This document shows, one piece after another, positions 1 through 10,612 of a stretch of DNA of 64,000 nt (positions are counted from its first letter, which is position 1; each line of letters begins with the position of its first letter). This stretch comes from Rhinopomastus cyanomelas. Taxonomy: Eukaryota; Chordata; Aves; Bucerotiformes; Rhinopomastidae. The notes below the pieces were generated by a model. It did not search any database, had not been told where the DNA came from, and worked only from the letters and a program-made list of their open reading frames with translations. The position numbers and the translations under genes were made by a program. The stretch spans positions 1,061,383-1,125,382 of the forward strand of contig VXBP01002784.1 of assembly GCA_013400115.1 (NCBI GenBank), written 5' to 3'.

Positions 1-265
1 GAGGTACTAAAGACACATTCCAGTGAAAAATCAGCAGCCTTTTATTAAAAATCATTCAATTTTTTAAAAAAACCTTAAATCTTGAATAAAAATACTTGCT
101 AACTTCTATCCCTTCTCCTCTAGACTGACCTGAAAATCCTCAAGCATTTCAAAACACGTATTTCAAATAAAAGTGGAGTTCTTAACACTTGGTGTGTGAG
201 TATAAGCATTTCAACAGTACAGTAAGTACATGTCTAACACAGAAATGGTTTTAAAAGTTGTATAC
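1..265 (-). other. FANCL: FANCL intron 3 (partial)
   Basis: AT-rich intron sequence running off the left edge, next to the exon 3 donor. I saw no further FANCL coding match here (the expected next residues resemble QHCPDLMSF) and no repeat I could name. Confidence 0.7.
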
Positions 266-326
266 CTGTTTTAAAATATGCCGATACGCATGCAGTATCT
301 TCTTTAGGTGCCAGCTGCACTCTAGC
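266..326 (-). CDS. FANCL: FANCL coding exon 3
   Basis: This 61-bp minus-strand exon completes the split Arg codon (AG plus G) and then encodes 20 residues, beginning LECSWHLKKIL and ending HILKQ. The human counterpart is LLCSWQLRTIL then HRIVQQ: same length, same Cys-Ser-Trp core. The acceptor is ctgtttgtctag ending at 327 and the donor is gtatac starting at 265. The exon exits in phase 0. Exon 4 and onwards (the rest of the ELF domain, the DRWD/URD domain and the C-terminal RING) must lie beyond position 1, so the gene is partial here only because the window ends. No frameshift or stop is present in exons 1-3. Confidence 0.9.
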
Positions 327-1241
327 CTAGACAAACAGGATTGTAAATTCAAAGTGTATGATTTTTAAGAGAGCTCACAAAGTCTGCTACACACCACCAC
401 AGAAGGTTTTGTACAAAAAAACCAAAGGAAGTAAACAATGCTTCAAAATTTCTTCAATAGTCAAAGTTACTTAAAACTTTCAAATGTCACTATCACAAAG
501 CCCATTAAAAATTAAGCATTTACCTGCAAAAGTCTTGTTCTTTGCTGAAAACAACATAATTCTTGCAAGGTAACGTGACTTCAAAAAATATACCAAGAAT
601 GATATCATGAAAATGTCAAAGATGCCCATAATGTGATTTTAAGTATCTGACCTGTATTGTAATCAATCTATCAAATACCACCTCTGTTCCCAGCTCAGAG
701 CAGGCTGGCCTAGGCAGAGGGACAGATACCACGCTGACTAATCCATGTGCAAACACACCAGGAATGCACATACGTGTTCCTGTAACAAACACTCACGGTC
801 GTAAAAGCAGAGCTTTTCAAGACAAGCTGGGCAACACAAATTAATAAGTATTAACAGGAAAAAGAAAATGAAGTTAGGAAAGCCATGCTAACCATCAAGA
901 ACATAACTGCTTAAATGTACAGCCCTGCACTAAAACTTCTGCTTCCCAAATGGTGACATATAAATAATCTGATTTAAATGAACATTTTCCCCCCCGGGTA
1001 CATTGATTTATATATAAATACAACAAACTAATTACAACAGGGTTCAAAGTTAATTAATAACAAAATATTTTGATACAGCAATGTTTACTGTCAGTATTTA
1101 TTAGCACTAATGCTGTGCAATTTTGTTGCAAGGCTTAGCTGGAAGAATTAATTACTAATGCTGATATTGGAAAAAGGAATAACGCACATGCATATCCATC
1201 ACTGCTCTGACCAAAAAGAAAACTCTGTAAAGCTCTCTTAC
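327..1241 (-). other. FANCL: FANCL intron 2
   Basis: A 915-bp AT-rich intron bounded by a gtaaga donor at 1241 and a tctag acceptor at 327. I saw no recognisable repeat or gene inside it. Confidence 0.85.
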
Positions 1242-1300
1242 CTTGCATTTTTCAGCTGCAAATCTGTTGGTAGCAGTATCCTGATATGGAAGTCTCTGCC
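1242..1300 (-). CDS. FANCL: FANCL coding exon 2
   Basis: This 59-bp minus-strand exon encodes GRDFHIRILLP followed by TDLQLKNA plus the first two bases of an Arg codon. Human FANCL has GRDFHLRIVLPEDLQLKNAR at the same place, so identity is high and the length is exact. The acceptor is ttttcaag at 1308-1301, with a branch-like ctgttaac a little upstream. The donor is gtaaga starting at 1241. Phase is 0 on entry and 2 on exit, which fits both neighbouring exons. It continues the ELF domain, the N-terminal fold of FANCL reported to bind ubiquitin non-covalently. Confidence 0.93.
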
Positions 1301-1496
1301 CTTGAAAATAAATATTCTGTTAACAGCAAGATAAGCAAATTTTAAAAGTATTAGGTGCTTGTGGGAAGTATTAACTATCATACTTCCCCATAAGATCAGC
1401 TACTAAGAAAGAAAGTTTCTTTTATCTGACTTGTAGGAATATTATGCAGAATTTTTTTTGTTTTCAGAAAAAACAGCAAAATTAGTGATGGTTATA

Positions 1497-1662
1497 AATA
1501 ATCCCAGAACACTAGAAATTGGAAGGGACCTCAAAAGGTCATCTAGTCCAATCCCCCTGCCAGAGCAGGATCACCTAGACCAAGTTGCACAGGAACGTGT
1601 CTAGGCAGTTTTTAAACGTCTCCAGAGAAGGAGACTCCACAACCCCCCTGGGCAGCCCATAA
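1497..1662 (-). repeat. CR1 LINE 3' fragment
   Basis: The plus strand reads agaaattggaagggacct, then a catctagtccaatcccc block, then ctccacaacccccctgggca. This is the reverse complement of the CR1 3' region (tgggctgcccagggggtt, tggagtctcc, then the 3' UTR). It is a 5'-truncated non-LTR retrotransposon in FANCL intron 1, in the same orientation as the gene. It is moderately diverged. Confidence 0.85.
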
Positions 1663-2579
1663 TGCTGATTTTCATTTTGAAGTTGAAACACTCTTGATCT
1701 GTAACTCGCCATACTCAGTAAAAACTCTTCAGAACATCACATTTCACAGAGCAAAAGAACATGTTTCAGAAGAAAATTAAACGTTATCCAAAGGTGGACA
1801 AAACCAAGAAATAAACTTTAAGCCAAGTCATGCTGAAGTACATGAAAATCTGTCTTCAGTTCAAGCAAAAATCAAACAAGAGACTTTTCATATGAGCACT
1901 GATGTACAACATACTTCAACAAGGTTTTAGAAACTAAACACAACTGGTCCCAAGCATGTGACTAACTTTTTTTCCCTATTAGTGCCCTCTGTATGGTCCA
2001 GTACCTAAGGAGCAGACAGTTATCTCAAAATTTTTACTCCAGACTGTTTCAGCTCAGCACACCTCAAGATATTTCCACAAAGCTGAGATTTTTTTCAGCA
2101 GGAAGTTAAGAACAATCAACTGTGAACAGCGGATGCTTTAAAAGTTTCCCATAACATCTTCATAGATAAACTGAGAAGGATGAACCAGATAAGCTGACAG
2201 CGAGGCAGACCAAAAACTTGCAGAACTCCTGGGCCCAAAGGCTTGCAATCTGCAGGACAAAGCCCATCAAGAGGCTCCTGAACAATGCTGCACACCAGGA
2301 ATCAGCTCTGGGGCTAACACTGTGAGCTGGCTGATAAAACAGCATGCACCAGCAGCCTGGCAGAGGATACAACACCAGGAGGGTACAGACAGTGTTAGTT
2401 TGTCTATACTAACGTTGACAAACTAACAGCAAATGTTTTTTCAAACCCTCTTTGTTTTGTTTTTGTTTCAGCCCATCAGCACACTGACTACATGAACTGA
2501 TTCACTTAATCTCAGTATAAACCCTTGACAAGCAGGAATGCTGGGTCCCCAGTATAAGGCAGGCATGGATGAAAAGGAG

Positions 2580-2993
2580 GTAGAGTCCAGTAGGGAAACT
2601 CTGAAGGTGATTAAGATCTTGAAGTATTTCTCATTCAGGAGACAGAAGCAGGTGAGACTGGTTAGCCAAGAGAAAAAAGGGCTCAGGAGGATCCTGTCAG
2701 CCTATACAAATACCTGCTGGAGGAGGGCTACAGAAGGTGTGACTTCTGACACATGTGGACAGGATGTGAGAGAATAGTTATAAGCTGAAATACAGAACAT
2801 TTCATCTAACTGCCCTTAAAAAGATCAACTCAGTGAGTGTGATCAAACATGATCTGCACAAGAGGCTCTGCAGTCTATGTGCCTGGAGATAATCAAAACC
2901 CAATTGGCTGTGGTCTTGAGTGACCTGCTCCAGCTGATGCTGCTAGAGGACCACCAGAGGTTTCTTTCAACATGAGTGTTTCTGTGATGCTCA
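2580..2993 (+). repeat. CR1 LINE 3' fragment, diverged
   Basis: Diverged CR1 similarity runs from the end of the reverse transcriptase coding part (agaaaaaagggctcaggagg, then a tacaaatacctgctgg block) to the 3' end (ggagataatcaaaacccaat, then gacctgctccagctgatgct, ending tgtttctgtgatgc). A 79-codon ORF at 2538-2777 overlaps it but is not in a recognisable CR1 frame. The middle (2780-2880) is poorly conserved. Confidence 0.6.
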
Positions 2994-3689
2994 CAAACAA
3001 AACCATGACACCTGTTTCAGAATAGCACATTGGCACACCACTTGCTTCCAAACCCCTCCAAAGCAGAGTACACTTAAATCTAGTGCATAAGTCCAGCCTT
3101 TCTCACCTTATGGTCATGCCCTCATCAAAACATCACATCTGAGCACAGATGCTCACTGACACTGTAACATTCACCTTAACTGCAGGATGCACTCTAACAC
3201 CCAAAGCACTTAAAAGACCTGCAGCTATTGGAATGGTGCAAATACAAACTCATGCTCACCAGTGCCTTGTGCAGCTGAATACAACAGTCACTGAATACCC
3301 TCCTGAATTTTAACTGCAAAACTACACTTTTCAAAACACAAGTGCCTCCTGACTTTTATTTTCTGTAGGACAAAAACCTCACACTAAGTGAAAACACACC
3401 TGTTGAGAGCTGTTGGTGCGGCCTGTGTGTGCACACGTGGTATTTTCATGAGCCATGGCCGGAGCATCACTGCACAGTGCCCCTGATAGCAGAGCTGGCT
3501 TAAGAGCACCTGCTCCCAACCGCTGTTCTCCCCACACCCCCGACCCTTAGGAAGGACACGCAGCTACTCGCTTAGAGCCTCACAAGCACTAAGTGAAAGA
3601 AAAACACTCACAACTCCGTCACGGGCGTCAACCTTTACCCTAGGCCAGAGTACAGCCACGCAGAACGTGCTCAGATAAACCCACCAGCC

Positions 3690-4270
3690 AGCACGGCTAA
3701 CGCAGCCCACAGACCCACCGATAGGTCCGCGTCGCCCCAACACCAGCGACTCCCGGCGCTCGAACCGCGCAAATCCTCGGGACGGCCGCAGCCCCTTCCC
3801 TGCCCCCCCCTCAACTCCGGCACTCGGTACCGCAAGTCTGCCCCCGCATCTCCCGCCTCACAATCCAGCAGGAAGCTGCCGGTGTCGGCGAAGGGCGACG
3901 CTGACAGCACTCCCTCCTCACACCGACCCGGCACCGCCAGCGCGGACTCTGGTGGGGAGACGGAGGGGGCAGAAAAGCTGACGCCGACGGACCGGTACCT
4001 GCGCGGTGACGAAGCCCTCGTAGGCCGTCCCGTCCCGGTTCTGCGGCAGGAGCAGCGGGCACTGCCGGAGCAGGGAGCGCGCGCCCGCCATGCCCGCCAC
4101 AACCCGCTCCGGCCCGGCCCTTCCAATCCCACGCGCCGCCAGTGACGTCCCGCCCCGGCCGGCGCCTGCGCCTGTGGGCGCGTCGCGCGGGCGCTAGCGC
4201 TGAGGCGGGAAGGACAGAGGCCGTCTGAAGCTCACACCAGGCGGCTGCTGGGGCGGGAACCGGCCCGGGC
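3690..4270. promoter_or_regulatory. CpG island / FANCL promoter region
   Basis: This stretch is dense in CG dinucleotides against an AT-rich background and overlaps FANCL exon 1. No TATA box lies in the expected place, so the promoter is probably the dispersed CpG type. Just upstream of the start codon (plus-strand coordinates) I see a CCAAT at 4123-4127, a CRE-like TGACGTC at 4143-4149 and an adjacent CCGCCCC Sp1-type box. These are motif matches only. Such islands often fire in both directions, but I saw no specific exon on the plus strand. Confidence 0.8.
3999..4091 (-). CDS. FANCL: FANCL coding exon 1 (start codon, N-terminus)
   Basis: FANCL is the RING-type E3 ubiquitin ligase of the nuclear Fanconi anaemia core complex; it monoubiquitinates FANCD2 and FANCI during interstrand-crosslink repair. 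Reading the minus strand from the ATG at 4091 gives 31 codons containing LLRQCPLLLPQNR and then YEGFVTAQ, which match the human FANCL N-terminus (LLRQCPLLLPQNR, YEGFISAQ from memory). The exon ends in CAG followed by a GT donor at 3998-3997, phase 0, and joins in frame to the exon at 1242-1300. An in-frame GTG lies three codons upstream, but the ATG is the sensible start and gives almost the human exon length (31 versus 32 codons). This segment begins the ELF (E2-like fold) domain. The exon sits in a CpG island, as expected for a housekeeping repair gene. A 153-codon minus-strand ORF over the same bases is a different frame and not a gene. Confidence 0.93.
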
Positions 4271-4519
4271 CTTCTTCACCCTTCCTCACCACTCACTGGC
4301 TTGTCCTGAGGGAACAAGTGCCCCAGATTAGGGGGAACCGTCGAGCGATGCTCTTTGTTTCCTGCTACAAACACATTTTAAGGGAATAAAAGCGCTTGTG
4401 CCCTTTCACAGGAGTGCTGGGGTATTTGCATTTCTGCCACTGGGCTGTGTTTGCAAAAGCCTGCGGAGAGAGACTTCAGAGGCTTAAGAGAGACTTAGTA
4501 AGAGGACCATGAGCTGACG
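4092..4519. other. FANCL 5' flank
   Basis: Contains the upstream half of the CpG island and then ordinary sequence. The FANCL 5' UTR and transcription start should lie within the first tens of bases above 4091, but the start cannot be placed from sequence alone. Confidence 0.5.
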
Positions 4520-4848
4520 GTATGCCCTTGTTGCCAAGAAGTCCAGTGATATTCTGTAGTGCATTAAGAAGCGTGTGGCCAGTAGGGCTATAGAGGTTGT
4601 CTTCCCCCTCTGCCTACATGTGGAGTATTGTGCCCAGTTCTGGGCTCCCCAGTTCAAGAGAGGCAGGGACTACTGAAGACAGTCCAGCAGAGAGCAACGA
4701 AGATGACTGGGGACCTGGAGCATCTCTCTTACCAGGAAAGGTTGAGAGGGCTGGGACTGTTCAGCCAGAAGAAGAGAAGAATGAGAGGAGACCCGATCCA
4801 CTGGGCCTGTAATATCTGAAGGATGACTGTAGGGAGGATGGTGTTAGA
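4520..4848 (+). repeat. CR1 LINE, proximal half of an interrupted copy
   Basis: A long CR1 match in plus orientation. A decayed reading frame gives the C-terminal CR1 reverse transcriptase block (a VEYCAQFWAPQFKR-like string near 4620), followed by the ...ATKM.GLEHLSYEERL-type segment and ggatggtgtta at about 4848. The match then stops abruptly and resumes at about 5086, so this copy has been split. Confidence 0.85.
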
Positions 4849-5085
4849 AACGCTGTCAATATTATGGAGGAAAAAGTTTGTGAACTTCGCTGCTACAGTG
4901 TACAAGATTCTTGCTGTGCAAGCTCGTTGTTTTCTGCTTTTCAAGGCTGAAGAGTTCTCTACAAGCTCTGTGTAAACAAACCTAGACAGCAATTCTAAAC
5001 ATAGTTTCAAAGCAGCTTACTGTTACACGTTGAAGTTCACCAAGCGTCCTATTCTATTAACCTTTAATAAAGATCCTCCCAACCC
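4849..5085. mobile_element. about 237-bp insertion splitting a CR1 copy
   Basis: The CR1 consensus goes directly from aggatggggccagactcttc to tcagtggtgcccag. Here about 237 bp of unrelated AT-rich DNA lies between those blocks. The insert contains aataaag (about 5067-5073), which could act as a poly(A) signal. I saw no clear terminal inverted repeats or target-site duplication. It may be a nested insertion of an unidentified element or a rearrangement. Confidence 0.45.
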
Positions 5086-5262
5086 ACAGTTCTCACAGTG
5101 GTGCAAGTGTTTCCACTTGAGCCCAGTGGCAGGACAAGGAGTAATGGGCACAAGCTGGAACACAACAAGTTTCATTTAGAAAGAAGGAAAAACTTGCCAG
5201 TGCAAGTCCCAGGGTACTGGAAGAGGCTGCCCAGAGAGTTTGTGGAGTCTCCTCTGCAGGTA
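5086..5262 (+). repeat. CR1 LINE, distal half of the interrupted copy
   Basis: Resumes the CR1 match with ctcacagtggtgc, then caggacaaggagtaatgggc, acaagctggaacacaacaag, gaggctgcccagagagtttg and tggagtctcctctgcagg. It ends without the usual 3' tail repeats, so the 3' end is truncated or decayed. Confidence 0.85.
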
Positions 5263-6295
5263 TGCTTACGAAATCTAGATTTTTACAGTAGCAAATTGAA
5301 AACTTACAGTAGTATTTCAAACCATTGAAAGTCAATGTTGCAGAAATGCAAAATCACTGATCAAGTGTTTGTAAGCCTTTGTAGTTTAGGTTTTTTAAAT
5401 ATAGTCTTTCTTCAGAGGTAATTCCTCATCTACCTAATTATCACAAAGTCTGATGTTAATAGTAGTTTGTAAGGAAAAGCCACACCAGAAACATATTTAC
5501 TGTGTTTTCACTGTGTTTTAAGCAGACCAAAACCCAGAACAAGTTCACAGAATGTCCCATAGATCCACATTTTAAGAATTCCAGACCTAATGAATTCTTA
5601 GAGGCTTCTTAGAGCAAAAGAATACTTTAAATCACGTACAGTTTTACTTTCTTTTACTATAGGTCAATTTTCTTGCTTATACCTAAAAACTACAGCAAAA
5701 TTATGAATCTTAACTGAGGTCCTATACCCAAAAATAATGCTGACATCTCTATTACACCTCAATACAAAGCAGCACAGCTGTTAACAAAAGTGTCTGAAGC
5801 AGCAAACATGTCTGTTCTGATGATTTGGAGTGTAATTGTCCTGTATTTAAGAACGTTTACATTAGAAGGCATAAGCTGGTACCAAACTGAGAACACTGAT
5901 TGATCTATTAGTGTATGTTTTAAAATATCTTAGGTCTAGAGGGCTCTCAAAGCTCATGTTCATCTTTGTAGATATAGGCAAAATCTTGGCACTCTTTCTG
6001 GCAGATGACCCAGAGAAACGACTGATGTATGAACATTAATACATTCACTTCTGCACGTAAAAAGCACGGAGCCTTTAAGCCCAATTACATCTTCCTATTC
6101 CAATATTCCCTTTGCAGTCAGTGGCAACTTGAGAAGATGAGCCCAATCTATATGTTATATTGATTCTACAGGCATAAGAATATGCATTTACTCCTTTCAA
6201 ACCTTGCAGAGCACAAACTTTTGGAATCTTTCCAAGCAGCCAGATGAAAAGGCTTTGAGAAGCAGGGAATATATGTTGTTAGAGGTTCCAAAAGG
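5263..6295. other. Intergenic, no gene seen
   Basis: AT-rich unique-looking sequence. No ORF, RNA gene or nameable repeat was found. Confidence 0.5.
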
Positions 6296-6395
6296 TCCTG
6301 GGCCAAAATCTGGCCTTGCTTCTACTGGTGTAAAAGGAGACTAGTTCAGTGGAGGTATGAATATTGACACCAATTACACTGATCATCATTTTACC
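6296..6395. repeat. Ancient palindromic interspersed repeat (candidate)
   Basis: Begins ggccaaaatctggcc and contains ctactggtgtaaaag and ccaattacactgatc. It resembles an old non-coding amniote repeat in which phrases like aatctggccc and actggtgtaaat appear on both arms around a ccattgacttcaatgg core. The family name is not certain; the assignment rests on recalled similarity to repeats common in reptile genomes. Confidence 0.35.
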
Positions 6396-6896
6396 AAATA
6401 TAATACTAACATCCACTTACCTGTTAACTCCTAAGAACAAGAGTGAAGAAAATAAACAACTTAAAATACTGTCTTGTCCTAGCTAGAAGCTTTGCAACCT
6501 CAAAAATGTTTGTCAGACACTTCATGATAAATTTGAGGGTCTAGTTAATAGGTTTTAGCTGGAGATAATTCAGATAAGGGAGTGATGATGGATAGTACTA
6601 ATTGCCCCAGGTAAGCTGAAAAGTGTTAAAAGTTGCAAATGCACTTGTGGTCAGTATAGGTTCTCCTGTACAGATATGACTCATTGCATTGTTACAGATG
6701 TGAACGTTGAATGTCCTATAATGTTAAAGGCTTATCACCTTTAGATGTGTTTGCACTGAGTTATTGTCCACTGAATCTGAGTATTTTGAAACTGGGCACC
6801 AGCACTGCCTTTTAGTGGTGTTTTCTAATGACTGAAAGAATACAAAATCATTTCTCAAGCATAGCTCAGATCTGCAGTCTGACTCTCAGGATCCAG

Positions 6897-7352
6897 TTCA
6901 GAATCCTCAGCCATGAAGAGGATGAAGGGAGTAGAACACATCCCTTATGAGGAAAGGCTAAGGGAGCTGGGCCTCTTTAGCTTGGAGAAAAGGAGACTGA
7001 GGTGTGACCTCATTAATGTTTATATTAATGAAGGCTTAGTGTCAGGAGGATGAAGCCAGACTCTTCTCAGTGTCATTTAATGATAGGACAAGGGACAGTG
7101 GGTGTCAGCTGGAACATAGGAGGTTCCATATCAATATGAGAAGGAACTTCTTCCCAGTGAGGGTGACAGAGCACTGGAATGGGCTGCCCAGGGGAGTTGT
7201 GGAGTCTCCTTCTCTGAAGATGTTTAAAACCCGCTTGGATATGTCCCTGTGTGACTTGGTCTAGGTGGTCATACTCTATCAGGGGCATTGGACTAGATGA
7301 TCTTTTGAGGTCCCTTCCAATCCCTAATGTTCTGTAATTCTGTGATTTCACT
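6897..7352 (+). repeat. CR1 LINE 3' end, well preserved
   Basis: The least decayed CR1 copy in the left part. Blocks in order are ttatgaggaaaggctaaggg, agctgggcctctttagcttg, gaggatgaagccagactctt, aggaacttcttcccagtgag, gggctgcccaggggagttgt, ggagtctccttctctgaaga and gactagatgatcttttgagg, ending in the tail tctgtaattctgtgatt. A short deletion or rearrangement lies near 7010-7040, where the middle is shorter than consensus. ORFs on both strands here are decayed repeat sequence. Confidence 0.92.
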
Positions 7353-10300
7353 GTGTAGCTGAATTATGCAAGTAACACTGAGGTTGAAATGAACTAGGCC
7401 ACTAAAAAAATGTTGTGTTTGTATGCTGTTAAAGCATATTTGTTATGGCTAGTCAAGTTCCAGTCTTGGTGCCCATTGTGTCATAGCATCTAGCAAAATG
7501 AAATATCATGCCTGCATTACCCACGATGAGGGAAGTCATTAAGACAAAGCTGTGTCACCAAGGATTATGTTCCCTGCCTTTTCAAGGATTCCTCAGTGCA
7601 GCTTAGAAAACTGACATAATAAAGCAATATTTTGAAGCAAAACTAAGTATATTGTATTACAAATTATGTGATGACACAAGCACATAAAGCAAAAAGGATC
7701 TAAGTTTGCGTGCATTTTTAAATGATAAAATGACCCCCTACTCACAGATTTTTGGGAAGTGCTAAGTACACTCACAGCAAACTCTCATTTTTAGAACAGT
7801 GAGATCAGGAATGTGAATCAATGCTGCCCAGTACATCAAGAATGTCTAATTACTTTTACCTCTTGAACTGTTGTAACAGGTTGCTTCAAAACTCACAGAC
7901 AGAAACAGCTATTATTCATGAATAGCAATCCATAAATAGGGGCAAACCTATTCTTTGTCTCAGAGACAAGGAAGGTGATTATTTACTGTTCTGTCTAAAT
8001 TTAAAGTTGTATGTGACCTGTGGCTTAAAGATTACTTGTATCTGCACAGGCACCTTATGAAGAAAGCTACAGTTTATATTAGTTCATTTTTATTACTGTT
8101 TATATTCGTTTTCCAGCCAAGAGATGCAGCTCTAGTGATGTGAAGCAAAAGGTTTGCATCATAGCACTGTATTACATTTAACTTTATAACAGTTTTAAGT
8201 AAATGCATAAGAGAACAGACTATGAAGTAGAGAATACTGTGGAGGAATTAGAAAAAATACATAATGCATGATGTAAAAAGAAATAGATAAAAATTAAAAG
8301 GATTTTACTAGAGAAAAACAATTCCATTTTATTGTAAAGCTTCAAATGAGTAAAATAAAGTCTTTGAATGTGAAGATGATTAAAAAGACAAAATCATTAG
8401 CTAAAGATATTTACAAGTTTAGACTTCCATTCTGATTGTAATTTTAATTAGCTGGACACTGGGTGGGATGAAAATGAAAGCCTACATCATCTACTTACTC
8501 TTTAAATTGCATTCCACCTCAATTTTCTGCTCTTCAGTTCTTAATTTTCTCTATTTTTGTTCTAAGTAATCCGGTTATCAGAATAAAGTGATTTTCTCTC
8601 AGCCAGGTTTAACATTCAGTATTTGAGTCTGTGAACCAAAAGTTCATCCCACTGTTTCAATTTTTATTCTTTCAATAGCAGAAACTCTCCAGGCAACTTT
8701 TGTAGTCCTCTCTCTGTGCAGCAGGGTGCTTTATGTACACATGACAGTTATGTAGCTAATAAGAAAGGATTCTATTTTTAAAATAATTATGTTCCATTTA
8801 CACAGTTTCCCACTGAATTTACTCATAAAATGCAGGATGCACCAAAAGATTAAATGACATTTTCCTGTTCATTAAAGCCATTTTTCTATATGTAACAGAG
8901 TTCTTTGCCTTTTTGTCTTGAAGGAGCAACATGCCTGAGAAGCAGTTAGAGTCAGTTTATTCTTAAACAAAAGAACTAATTACATCTAGGCTGTGTCTGC
9001 AGTGGACAGTTAAGTTGCAGATTTGAACGCCAGTGTCAGGCCACAGACAGACACTCCTTTCATGACTAGCAGCATTGGTTGAAGATGTTGGAGACACTGA
9101 TGATCTAACAGTTTTTCCCATGCCAAAAAGTGCTTCTTCAGCTGATCAGGCTAAGTGAAGCACCAGAGAACTGGGAGCTTCACATCACCCAGTTCTAGCA
9201 AAGCCATCCAGGTTGATTTAAATATTGATTAAGACAACTGATGTGGATTATGTTGCCTTTTCCAGAAAAGCTCTGGAACCAGAAATCCAGAGGTGGCTGC
9301 TGTAGGTGCGTAAGCTCCACAGTCATAAGAGCATCCTTGCCGTCAAGACTTATTTGTGTGAAGGATTCCTCACAGTTTCTGCCTTTCTCTGAGTGTGGCC
9401 TGTTGTCCAGTAACATGGGATTCTTTTGCAAGTTGACTTGTAAGATGACTTATTGGCCCATGAGGGTGAGTTGTGGAAAGAGCATAAAGGGATCATCATC
9501 ACATTAGGGCTCTCATCTGCACTGAAAATGGAAGTTGTTATGTAACAGGGAGCAAGCCTGTATTTCAGCCTAGCCAGACTAGTTTGTTTGGGCTAAAAAC
9601 ACTACAACTAGTGTTTTCCCTTGAAGAATTGTTAACAGTATCTCAGTAAGTCCTTGATTCTTTCCAAATAGTTTCTTTTAGGAATAATTAAATACTAAGA
9701 GAGGTCTTATATGCTGTTCTTTTATTACATGATCAGTTTTAGCTGGCTGAAAACCAGCAAGCATAGTTTGATCTTGACAAGATCATTTTTATCTCCTTGT
9801 TTAAAATCAATTAATTCACAGGCCTTCTTGCCCTGTCTTCCCACTTCAGGAAGGGACACAGAAGGGATTCACTCAGTGCCTTTTTGTAAGAGAGTTTCCA
9901 CTAAGTGTATAAACAAGCTTCAGCAAAGCCTAGAAATATCTTTCTGTACCTAGGAGTTCTTATATTTTTAGTGTCATTTTAATTGAGATCAGCATTGCGC
10001 CATTGAAGTGAATAACTGATTGTCTGGATGGTCTGTGCTTTGATTCACATTATTATGTGGCATTGAAGCACAAGAAATGAGTTCCTTTTGGATTAAACTG
10101 AAGTGGAAAATGCTGGAATGCATTTAATGCACTCCAGCTGCCAATGGACGTTCAATCAGTTGAGCCCAGCTCAACTTTTTTAAATCTTAAAGGAAAAAAA
10201 AAGTGTGACATAGACATGAAACCTTCATCACCACCTATTTTGCTTTAAGTTAACACTCCTTCTGGTCTATAAACTACTAATGCAGGTGTAGGTTTCGGGA

Positions 10301-10462
10301 TCATTTACTGCAAATTCAGCACCTCCCTATTTCTACTTTGCCTTCTCTTTTATAGAATTATGCAGTTACTCTCTGCCAACTAATTCCAGTAGGTTCAGAA
10401 GTCTGTCAAGATACAGTTGTCTGTTCCCTGGGCAGAACAGCCAATTGCAAATGTTATATTTA
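7353..10462. other. Intergenic, no gene seen
   Basis: About 3.1 kb of AT-rich sequence. Overlapping short ORFs on both strands at 9195-9507 (78 and 88 codons) show no recognisable domain and look like chance. No nameable repeat was found. Confidence 0.5.
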
Positions 10463-10612
10463 AAACTAAAGGTCCAATTATGAGAACAATTTATGATCTC
10501 AGTTAAGCCAATATAAATCTAATATAGTTCATTGGCTTTAACCTGACTGCAGTAGCTTTATTCCAGATTTGCTCATGTGTAATGAAAGACGATGGCTCTG
10601 ATTATTACTTTA
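10463..10612. repeat. Ancient palindromic interspersed repeat (candidate)
   Basis: The left arm has ggtccaattatgag and aagccaatataaatct. The right arm has ctttattccagatttgctc and atggctctgatta. A gttcattggctttaacc core lies between them. The layout matches the old amniote repeat type noted at about 6.3 kb, with inverted arms around a cattgacttcaatg-like centre. It is strongly decayed. Confidence 0.4.

Larger units (their letters stand above)
1301..3998 (-). other. FANCL: FANCL intron 1
   Basis: A 2,698-bp intron between the start exon and exon 2. It carries two CR1 fragments (about 1497-1662 minus, about 2580-2993 plus). Its upstream 300 bp are part of the CpG island. The stretch 2160-2400 holds a short minus-strand ORF without recognisable similarity. 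Confidence 0.85.

Noticed and set aside
3671..4132. 153-codon minus-strand ORF over the CpG island
   Set aside because: It is in a different frame from FANCL exon 1. Its Arg/Ser/Gly-rich composition is typical of GC-rich DNA read out of frame.
6897..7352. Small proteins encoded at 7070-7351
   Set aside because: Both strands are open only because the CR1 3' region happens to lack stops there; the sequence is repeat throughout.
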